Assembly (NCBI GenBank): GCA_015679605.1
Contig: JAAAVE010000538.1
Location: forward strand, 1 to 17,304
DNA: 17,304 bases
Source of the DNA: Podila epigama
Taxonomy: Eukaryota > Mortierellomycota > Mortierellomycetes > Mortierellales > Mortierellaceae
Direction of reading: 5' to 3'
The notes under the pieces were generated by a model. The model saw only the letters and a list, made by a program, of their open reading frames with translations, had not been told where the DNA came from and ran no database searches. Below, piece by piece: positions 9,561 to 17,304 of this stretch. Position numbers and translations under genes: made by a program. The first letter of the stretch is position 1. The number at the start of each line of letters is the position of its first letter.

Positions 9561-9753
9561 GCCATCAAAATAAGCGTCAAGTCAAGCTAGAATGCATACG
9601 AAAAATGACTACATAGACTACATGCCCACCTCACGTTGAAATAATCACCTTGTAGAGCAAAATGAAAATGACAACAATGGCTATCCTTGTACTTTAATAT
9701 GGGTTTGAGTGAGAGGTTTCGCCTATGCTGCTTTATGTGAATGTTGCTGGAAT
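9561..9753. terminator. Convergent 3' region of PTH2 and TFB1
   Basis: This is the 193 bp between two facing stop codons. TTTAAT at 9693-9698 gives ATTAAA on the minus strand, a likely poly(A) signal for TFB1, about 55-60 nt past its stop. AATAAG near 9569 is a weak candidate for PTH2. Transcripts may overlap at their 3' ends. Confidence 0.35.
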
Positions 9754-12231
9754 TCAACCCAACTTTCTAATCAATGGCTTGGGTCGACTTTCCGCATGCT
9801 TAAGAGCCTTTTGAATACCATTTTGCATGGGCTTCAACATCTGGAATAGAGTGAAACATGAATGGATACGTCAGAGGGACCGGTTGAGCAAAAAACGTAG
9901 AGTGAAACGTTAGTAGCAAAATATAAAGAAAAACTTACCATCTTCATAGCATTCAATCTCTCGGTACCCAAGGAACTTGCTTGGATGAGTAGCGACTTTG
10001 TATTCTCATCTCGAATCTTTTTTAAAGACTCAATCATTCGAGAATGCTTTGCGGCCTTATCAGGCCCTGTAGACGCCCAAAAATGGCGCAGGATCTCATT
10101 CCCTGCAGAGTGACATGCCAGCGCTTCTTGGTAGAGTTGTGGTGGGAGAACTTGTGCTGGATAGCGGAGGAATTTGAAGACACAAAAAAAAACAATAATT
10201 TAGTCTAGATAGTACAAAGAGTCAAGGGTAGTGTCTAAAAGGGATAAGCTTACATCCATCCTTTGGCGGCATCATCTTTGCTCGATTGGCCTTGACATCT
10301 TTCATAAGGGAATCAAAGGTTGTAGGAGGAATGTCGAAAGACTATAGAATAAAAAGAGGACGTGTAAGCGGACGTAAAAATGAAACTATGAGATTCTCCT
10401 ACAACGCGAACACAAGTGCTACATTTACAAGAGACCACCCTGTACCTTTGTAAGCTCCACTCCTTTTGATGTAAACTCATTGTAAAGGTCATTGAGAATA
10501 TCCGCTGGATTCTAACAAACAACAGACGTGCACATTGTGTTAAAATAAATCATGGAATTTTAGAGACTTCAAGTGACAGCCATGCTACAACTCACTTACC
10601 TGGCCTTCTGGTATCTTTAAACTGCGCACATCACCACCTTGACTTTCGAAATATCGTCTCGTATCTTGAATGTCCAGTACAATCTTTGACGCTTCCTTGA
10701 GTTCCTGAAGATCCTCAAGAACAATGGCACGCTCGACGCCATTCATCTTGATCGCCAATGATCAGAAATTGTTGAATGAACAAAGAAAAAGAGTGAACAA
10801 ACATGACCCAGATCTAAAGTCTGAAGGTGAACCGTATGCTTTACAAGAATGCATTTCCAAAGCTTACTTACATCAAAAGCATCAGAACCTTTGACAGGCT
10901 TTTTTTGACCAATGGTCGAGTTCAGCACACGTTGGGCATACCGGTTGAACCTCCGGATCAAAGGCATTGCCTCCTTGGATTCTTTTGTCCGGCCAGCTGC
11001 CATGGTACCATCAGGACTGGTGTATGGCTCCAAGTGATCTTCCTCGGTTGTACTCAGGTCTACGAGCTTGTTGATATGATCCAGTCTGATACGCTTTGGT
11101 GCAGACCTTGTTTCCTCCTCATCTTCTTCCAATGCCTTGTCGAAAATCTCATCGTCTGGTTCATTCGCTCCTCGTCCAGATCTACTCCTATGAAAGAATC
11201 TCGATTGAAAGTACCGTTTCCAAAATTCGGCTTCTGATAGCTTGTCCGGAACGTAGGCATCGTATGCACGTTTAACTAAAAGTGTAAAAACAGATAATGC
11301 ATCAGACAGACATATCTCATTCACTGTCACTCAAAGCATCACCTTCATTGATGCATGCAAAATCAACTTACTCGAGGGGTATTGTTGGCACACAGAGTGA
11401 ATGACCTGTGGCGTCATCACGTACTTGACATCGTTACTCTCTCCTGTTTCTGGCTTTAAATCGAGCCAAGCTGACGACTGTCCCTTCTGCTGGTTATCCA
11501 TGGCTGCCTTGTTTTGAAGGAGGTGTTTCCTACACTCCCAAAACTCTTCTTCCGACACATGCTTGCCCATGACCAGATCACGATGCAATCCTGCAAGTTC
11601 CTTGTTTTGTTTGAGTAAAGCAAATCTGGTCTTCAACTCCTGTGATGGCCCTCCATTCAACGTACGTTTCACACCAGAGACTTTTGTCGGTGCCTGAGCC
11701 TTGGGAGTACCTGGTGCGCTAGAGTCTGTGATGGTTGGGGAAGCGCCGGGTGAGGGGAACGCTCCAGAAGATGTGGGGGTACCGACGAGTGTGTTTCCTT
11801 GCATCGCCTTTTGTTGCCGCGCAGCCAGAATGGCTGATATCCCAGCTTTGAACTCATTGCGATCTTTTGACGCCGTCGCAGACGAGAACACAAAGTTGTG
11901 GTTGGTGTCCGGCTTGACCTCGGCAATTTTGAGCATGACCTTCTCGGACCCCTCCGCGTTGACAAAGAGGGCTAGATGAGGACAGTATCATAGTGTGTCA
12001 GCTAGAGCGAGTGTTTTGCGATGAACAAATGATATTTACACACTTGGTACAATGCCATCTGGCTATCTGGTCACACACACCTTTGATATCGTCATGCTTG
12101 ACAGAAACTGTTGGCGCGAGTCCCCCCTGTGGCACCCAAGCCAGCCGTCTATTTGTGAGATATATTGTGCCTGGACGCTTTCTGAATAACGCCGTTGCTT
12201 GTGATGTAATCGTCTCCCCTGTCTCCCACAT
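9754..12231 (-). CDS. TFB1: TFIIH core subunit p62 / Tfb1
   Basis: This is the p62 subunit of the TFIIH core, needed in the nucleus for RNA polymerase II initiation and nucleotide excision repair. Its PH domain docks TFIIE and repair factors. I read eight minus-strand exons: 12231-12081, 11971-11372, 11275-10872, 10746-10600, 10511-10446, 10341-10254, 10156-9939 and 9840-9754. They join in frame to 586 residues (human 548, yeast 642). Residues 1 to about 100 form the PH domain (GTIYLTNRRLAWVP, LFVNAEGSEKVMLKIAEVKPD, ending in the FKAGISAILAARQQ helix). A Pro/Ser/Thr linker follows. Two BSD domains are marked by VSEEEFWECRKHLL (about 189) and LSEAEFWKRYFQSRFF (about 263). The C-terminal part, including NRYAQRVLNSTIG and QLYQEALACHSAGNEILRHFW, is the p62 core-binding region. 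All introns are GT-AG, 88-125 nt. The 66-nt exon 5 and the last exon ending in RKLG rest on splice sites and frame. Confidence 0.93.
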
Positions 12232-12457
12232 TTTCCCTCTTCAATTCTAGAATGCAAAAAAAGTGAACAATGACAACAAAATGGAGAAATGGCAAAAGAT
12301 GACAATTGGTGGCAGCCCATGTCCATGTCAAATTTAAACTTCAATATTTAACAGTCACTTTTTTTTTTTTTTTAATGTTCTAGCAACTTCAGCAAAAACA
12401 CACTTTTGAAACCTTTCTCTTCATTCCATGCCAACAGTCTAGGACTACATTAGCGAC
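12232..12457. promoter_or_regulatory. Divergent promoter region between TFB1 and the DDX21-like gene
   Basis: Only 226 bp separate the two opposing start codons, so one small region must serve both genes. A 15-base-scale T run lies at about 12358-12373, with an AT-rich stretch just before it. Poly(dA:dT) tracts like this commonly keep fungal promoters free of nucleosomes. No TATA element is clear. Confidence 0.55.
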
Positions 12458-14619
12458 ATGACTTTAGCATCCTCGGAGATCAACTCTAACCAGGTGAAGG
12501 AGGTCAAAGGGAAGAAGGAGAAGAAGGAGCATAAGGAAAAGAAGGAAAAGAAAGATAAGAAAGATAAGGAGCACAAGGAAAAGAAGGACAAGAAAGAGAA
12601 AAAGGACAAAAAGGAGAAAAAGGAAAAGAAGCACAAGAAAGACAAGGAGGAGAAGAGGGATGTTGAGTCAAAGTCCGAGTCTGAAGTCGAGGCACAGTCG
12701 CCAGCAAAGAAGCCTCGCCTTGATACACCTCCATCGTCAGAGACTCCGAGGGATACAACTCCAGAGGCTGGAGCAGCACCCTCTGACGCTGTCAATGAAG
12801 TCCCAGAGAACCTGCGATTGACTTCGTACAACATCTCTACGGAAACAATGGAGGCTCTTGCCAGGAGAGGCATCAAGTCCTTGTTTCCGATCCAGGCTGA
12901 AGCATTCGATCCGATCTTTAATGGCAATGATGTTCTCGGACGAGCACGCACAGGAACTGGCAAGACCTTGGCCTTTGCCCTGCCTATGATCGAATCACTT
13001 TTGAAGGAGAAGATATCAAAGGAGCGTGGGCGTGTTCCGCGCGTACTTGTTCTGAGTAAGCTTATGATGGTCTTTCATGAAGTAAAATAATGAGCGTTGT
13101 ACAAGCGTATTGGTGCATTAGGAACTAACTATGATTTATATTTTCTCTCAAAGCACCAACGCGCGATCTGGCCATTCAGGTCTCCAACGAGTTTACAAGC
13201 ATTTCGCCCGGCCTCAAAACACTGTGTATATATGGAGGCACGCCTATGAGGGAACAAACAGCATACCTGCAACAAGGAGTAGACGTGGTGATCGGAACCC
13301 CTGGTCGTTGCATGGACCACATCAACCGCGGGAATCTGTTACTGCACGATCTTCGATTTGTGTGCTTGGACGAAGCAGATCAGATGCTTGATATTGGTTT
13401 TGCAGAGGACATGGAGCAGATCTTGCAAGAGGTTCAGTCGCACAAGGGATCGCGCGGAAAATTAGCGCCTAAACACCAGACCTTACTCTTCTCTGCCACC
13501 GCGCCCGAATGGATCAAGCGGACAGTTGAAAAGTACCTAGATCCAATGTATGTCAACATTGATCTTGTGGGCAACTCCAAAGTCAAGACAAATGAGAACA
13601 TCCGACATTATGCAATTCCATCTACCTGGCAGTCGCGCAAGGGTGTCATTGGTGACGTGTTGGCCGTGTATGGAGGTAATCGGGGGCTCACCGTCATCTT
13701 TACTAACACTAAGGCTGAGGCAGACGAGCTGGCCAAGACCGATAAGCTCAAGGTCATTGCTCAGGTTCTTCATGGCGACATTCCTCAAGCACAGCGCGAG
13801 ACCACCCTCCAAGGTTTCCGGGAGGCCAAGGTCAAATGTATTATCTGCACGGATGTATTGGCTCGCGGTATTGACATTCCTATGGTCGACCTCGTCATCA
13901 ATTGTCAACCACCTAAGGATGTAGAGACCTATGTGCATCGCTCAGGAAGAACAGGCCGTGCCGGCCGCAAAGGTATCTGCGTGACATTTTATAAGTCTGA
14001 AGAGGAATATATGATCCAGAACATTGAACGGTTGGCGGGTACACGCATGATCAAGGCTGGACCACCACAACCGGACGACATTATCAATGCCACTGCACAG
14101 GATGCAGCCGATCTGGTGGGAAGCGTTGTAGAAGAAGTGATCCCTCGATTCACACCCGTTGCGGAGACAATGCTTCTGGAGAGGTTTCATGGAAACGCGG
14201 TCAAAGCCTTGGCGGCCGCTCTGGCTCAGATTGCTGGCTATGCTGCTGGTGTCCAGGTGCGTTCACTCATGACTGCGACAGAAGGGTTCGTGACGCTCAT
14301 GTTCCGCCTTTCGCACGAGATCCAGAACCCTGGTTATGTTCGCAACATTCTTTCGAGAAACTATCCCGGACTGGCATCAGAGGATATTAAGGGCATGCGG
14401 ATGACCAAGGACATGATGGGAGTCGTGTTTGATGTCACTGCAACCAAAGTCCATGTGGATGCAGATAAAACGATTTCGCTAGGAGGTACCAAGTGGACGG
14501 ACTTGGAGCACCTCAAATTGGAGGTTGTTGAGACATTACCAGAGTTGGAAGAGGTTGTTGAGAAAGCACCTCGAGGGTCCAAGAAGGGCGGACGCGGCGG
14601 CTTCAAAGGTCGCCGATGA
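12458..14619 (+). CDS. DDX21: DEAD-box RNA helicase of the DDX21/DDX50 (nucleolar Gu) type with GUCT domain
   Basis: This is an ATP-dependent RNA helicase. DDX21-type enzymes act in the nucleolus in rRNA synthesis and processing. Two exons (12458-13055 and 13154-14619; intron 98 nt, GTAAGC...CAAAG) give 687 residues. Residues about 17-67 are an extreme Lys/Glu/Asp/His tract of KEKK/KDKK/KEHK units, then an acidic and Pro/Thr-rich linker. Helicase motifs are intact: FPIQAEAF (Q, 143-150), ARTGTGKT (I, 163-170), TPTRDLA (Ia, split by the intron), TPGR, LDEADQML (II, 271-278), SAT (III, 313-315), ARGIDIP (V, 436-442) and HRSGRTGRAGRKG (VI, 461-473). DIPQAQRE and PPKDVETYVHRSG are very close to human DDX21. 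The GUCT RNA-binding domain lies at about 540-632 (VKALAAALAQIAG, RSLMTATEGFVTL, MGVVFDV). The tail KKGGRGGFKGRR is a short version of the FRGQR repeats of vertebrate DDX21. Motif II is DEAD here, where human DDX21 has DEVD. Confidence 0.95.
12497..12660 (+). repeat. Purine-rich tract encoding Lys-rich repeats
   Basis: About 165 nt are almost all purine on the plus strand (AAGGA/GAAGA units) and encode KEKK, KDKK and KEHK repeats in the helicase N-terminus. The repetition is imperfect at DNA level, so it may expand or contract between strains. The basic stretch could act as a nucleolar localisation or RNA-binding segment (inference). Confidence 0.75.
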
Positions 14620-15289
14620 AAAGGTAGACGCGAGAAACAAGAAACAAGCAAGGCAGTATTATAGAATAGATTCGCATCGCATAGCATTTTCCATCTTAAT
14701 TTTTTCTCTTCTACACTACTGTTTGCTTTGTGTTGGTGCAGTGCAATGCGTCCATGTGTGGGATTGTGCATTGGTTGGGTTGGACAAAAAACCATTTTGT
14801 GTAGCAATGGAAAAGGTGTTCATCCCCTCATCCTTGCTAGCCTTGCCCCCTTTTTTTTTGCTTCCTTTCTTTCTTTCTCTCTCTTGACCATCCACCCATC
14901 TATCCATCCATAATTGCACCTTTGCACCATCGATCCTTTTCTCCTTTTTGCTTTTCTTTCAACACTCTCTTCTCTCCCTCTCTCTCTTGTTGGCTTTGTA
15001 GCACCACCTTCACAAAAAGTTTAAAAGAAAGAAAGAAAGAAAAAAAAAAAAAAGAAAGCCCGCAAGGAAGACCTCATGTCTGTCTCACAATCAAGCGTCG
15101 AGTCCCTGGAGGTTGGATTGTTGTTTTTGTCCGAAAGAGCTCACTGCTCACCCCAAACGGAAGCACAGCCAATGACTCCTCATTGCCATGCACCATTGAC
15201 TCTGTGCACCCAACTCCCATTCGAATGAAAACGTGGTCTAATGCTCTTGCCCCATGGCCCATTCTTTCAAATAGGACTCACCCATTTAC
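14620..15289. other. Intergenic region with pyrimidine tracts and microsatellites
   Basis: This 670-bp interval separates the helicase stop from the next ATG. It contains a T/C-rich stretch with TTTC repeats at about 14850-14885, a CATC-type tetranucleotide repeat at 14889-14911, CT-rich sequence at about 14938-14992, and an A/GAAA repeat at 15023-15058. It should hold the helicase 3' UTR and the promoter/5' UTR of the next gene. I see no gene in it. Confidence 0.65.
15023..15058. repeat. GAAA microsatellite with internal poly(A)
   Basis: Four GAAA-type units (AAAAGAAAGAAAGAAAGA) run into about 13 A residues and a further AGAAAG. It lies about 230 bp upstream of the last gene's ATG and is likely length-variable. 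Confidence 0.85.
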
Positions 15290-16829
15290 ATGGCTGTTCC
15301 GCCGCCACTCATACCACCTCTTTCACTTCAGACACAGGCTTTTGTTGGAACTAGACAACTCTTACCAACACCCGATAATTCGACAAACGACACGTCCAAC
15401 CAACAATGGCACGCTTTTCATCCTGGCCGTCAGCCTACAGAGGACACACGCGAACAAGGACCAAACAATCAGCTACCAGACACAGGAGGACTTTCGTCGC
15501 CAGCATTAGCCAGTCCAGCGGCGGCATCATTACCATCTCAACTCTTGAGTCGACTCTATCCCTTCTCGACCACGGTGACTCCCTCGACAGATGTTTCTTG
15601 CGCGTCGTCTTCTCTCCAGGGAACCTCGCGATCAGGATTAGGCATGCTGTATGCCTTTATGCAACAAGGGAGTGGTGGTAGCGGGTCATCCTTACGCCAA
15701 TCGCTTCTTCGCTACCCAGTTCTGAATCGCTCAGTCGAGATTGTCGATAGTAGCACCGTATCTTCGGAGCAGACACGGTCCGCGGCCGTGTCGGCCATAG
15801 CTGACACTCTACAGCAACGAAATGGCCGACCTCAAAGGGGCAGTAGCCCATATATTCCTTCATCTCTATCTATGCTCTTTTCAGACCCTGAAGTGATGCA
15901 GTCTCAGTCAAGTCTTGAAAGCACAGGATTCCAGACATCATCACGTCAACGGCGATATTCGCGTTCGCGGAGACCCTTCCGGAGGCGAGATGGTAATAGC
16001 AGCAATGGCGAGGATAGCGACTTGAGTGACACGTACGAATCTGAATCGGAAGACACTACAACGAATGAATCACAGAAGCTCCTTCGTCCAAAGCAGCGGC
16101 ATTTTGGCTACGAAGTTGTTCAAGAAGACTCCTACTACCCTTATTCAGCCTTGGTTCGTGAAGAGTACCTCGCGCCACATGAACCCTCATCCTCCAGCCC
16201 GCTGTTTCCTTCGCCACTCACGACCCTTGGGAGGTTTGGCCCTGGGGCCATTCTCCACAATTCAACCGATGGTAAAAGAAGTCTTGCGTACAATCCTTGA
16301 CCAGGCACAAACACAGGCTTCATATGATTTTTTTAACTCACAATCCACACCTTTAGATGTGCAAGGGCGGCCTGGGAGGATATGGCAGGGTTATGGAACA
16401 ATGGACAACTCTTCATCTGATATTGAGGCAGCTGATGGAGTGCCAGCGACACCACCTCATCGCAGTCATGCAGCTTATTATCATGCGGTTTCGAATTACA
16501 TGTATCCTTCCCAAGACGAGGTCGCATTAGGAAACTCCGAAGATGGCGCGAGCGGGTCGCGTTCAGGGTCCCTTCTCAATAGATGTGTACCAACAGGACA
16601 CTATGCCATACCAGACGACCGATGGCGGCGACAACATGATCGAAGCGCGAGTCAGGGCTCACGTTCAAGTAGTCATGGAGATGGACGAGGCCACGAGAGA
16701 AGCACGGATGACGATCATTGGCTTTGGGGCATGTATGACAAACCTTGGTTTTTTTTTATTTTTTTGCAAGTTATGGATGTTATATTCTGTTCTATGCGAT
16801 TGAACACGGTGCGTTCTCTTTCATGGTAG
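15290..16829 (+). CDS. Unrecognised Ser-rich, mostly disordered protein (3' end uncertain)
   Basis: I do not recognise this protein. Exon 1 runs from the ATG at 15290 to 16271, and exon 2 starts at 16357. The 85-nt intron (donor GTAAAA, TTAACTCAC branch-like sequence, acceptor CACCTTTAG) restores an open frame exactly. Without a second intron the frame ends at TAG 16827-16829, giving 484 residues. The N-terminal two thirds are Ser/Pro/Gln-rich. A basic cluster (RQRRYSRSRRPFRRRDG, encoded near 15945-15995) is followed at once by an acidic Ser/Glu/Asp stretch and then Tyr-rich sequence (YYPYSALVREEY). Exon 2 remains polar (IWQGYGTMDNSSSDIEAADG). No enzyme motif is seen. Downstream, a different frame stays open from about 16772 to 17107, so the real C-terminus may be reached by one or more further introns. 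The poly(T)-AG sequences at 16750-16770 and 16935-16947 look like 3' splice sites. The first exon is well supported; the 3' end is not. Confidence 0.6.
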
Positions 16830-17304
16830 AATACTTTCGATATCTGCATGTTGGCTCTGTTGTGAAAGCCCTGTGGCGTGCTGTTCGGGCTGTTGTTGCT
16901 GCCTTTGAGCACGAGGCTTCAAGACAGATGCGCCTTTTTTTTTTCAGCCTGCGTTTTCAGCCTGCGGTATATCAAGATGAACAGTTCTCCCCCGCCTGGG
17001 AAAAAATTGACACGGGAGATTGTTTGAAAAAATCCAATGAAGCCTTTTATTTTTTTTTCTTTCCTCCTTTTCACTCACTCCTGAACAATGCTGGTCCTCA
17101 CCATTGACATCAGACCAAGTAATAGAGACTCGGACATGGCATGATCATCATCCCAACAAATATTGTTGCAAGTTTGACAAAGAACAGTAGACAACAAATG
17201 AACAGATGAGGATCACATAAGCATATAGAAAAAAAAGGTCTGAGTGGAATGGACGCATAAAAAGAATTCTGCTCTCAATTGCAATATTTCCCGCTTCCTT
17301 TTTT
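16830..17304. other. 3' region after the last gene, possibly with more exons
   Basis: The first part (to 17107) keeps an open frame and contains splice-site-like poly(T)-CAG and GTATAT sequences (GT at 16966-16967). It may therefore be spliced 3' coding sequence, as discussed for the gene starting at 15290. From 17108 to the end I see only AT-rich sequence with homopolymer runs and no gene. Confidence 0.4.

Noticed and set aside
10827-11237. 136-codon plus-strand open frame inside TFB1
   Set aside because: It crosses the TFB1 exon 3 / intron 3 border antisense, while the minus strand carries a clear p62 sequence.
13056-13090. Unspliced continuation of the helicase first exon to a stop at 13088-13090
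   Set aside because: It would end the protein before motif Ia. Removing 13056-13153 with a standard GT-AG intron restores the conserved TPTRDLA.
14361-14807. 148-codon minus-strand frame over the helicase 3' end
   Set aside because: Antisense to the GUCT domain and intergenic sequence; no recognisable protein.
14922-15509. 195-codon plus-strand frame upstream of and overlapping the last gene
   Set aside because: Its first half is microsatellite (KKEKKKK), and it overlaps in another frame the longer ORF beginning MAVPPPLIPP, which joins a well-formed intron.

Overview
The window looks like nuclear DNA from a fungus. All recognised genes are typical eukaryotic housekeeping genes, and most are split by short GT-AG introns, mostly 85-135 nt with GTAAGT/GTTAGT/GTATGT-like donors. 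The gene set (a metazoan-like DDX21 helicase with a GUCT domain, a BZW/5MP eIF5-mimic protein and a membrane-anchored PTH2) argues against an ascomycete yeast. It fits an early-diverging fungus of the Mortierellomycota/Mucoromycota type. That placement is an inference from gene content and intron style; no database was searched.

Layout. (1) 9-2275 (+): 3' part of a gene for a long low-complexity Thr/His/Pro/Ala protein with repeated Ala/Gly modules and an apparent frameshift near 114-135. (2) 4462-2518 (-): kinetochore protein NUF2, five exons, convergent with gene 1. (3) 4463-5575: about 1.1 kb without a convincing gene, holding the NUF2 promoter (one MluI-box-like site), a cluster of GCGAAT inverted repeats, an unassigned short ORF and a BZW poly(A) signal. 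(4) 8008-5576 (-): BZW/5MP translation regulator, seven exons, with a 618-nt first intron. (5) 8358-9560 (+): peptidyl-tRNA hydrolase 2, five exons, divergent from BZW. (6) 12231-9754 (-): TFIIH core subunit p62/Tfb1, eight exons, convergent with PTH2. (7) 12458-14619 (+): DDX21/DDX50-type nucleolar helicase, two exons, divergent from TFB1 over 226 bp. (8) 15290 to about 16.8-17.1 kb (+): an unrecognised Ser-rich, mostly disordered protein whose 3' exon structure is unresolved. The rest, to 17304, shows no gene.

The genes do not form a pathway or operon. Several serve basic expression and growth: p62 in transcription and DNA repair, DDX21 in rRNA/ribosome biogenesis, BZW in start-codon and initiation control, PTH2 in recycling peptidyl-tRNA, NUF2 in chromosome segregation. 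Two divergent pairs (BZW/PTH2 and TFB1/DDX21) share short intergenic promoters with long poly(T) tracts.

I see no mobile-element gene, tRNA, rRNA, CRISPR array or obvious new system. The points most worth a second look are the gene 1 frameshift and its repeat modules, the unresolved 3' end of the last gene, the GCGAAT inverted-repeat cluster, and the long first intron of BZW.
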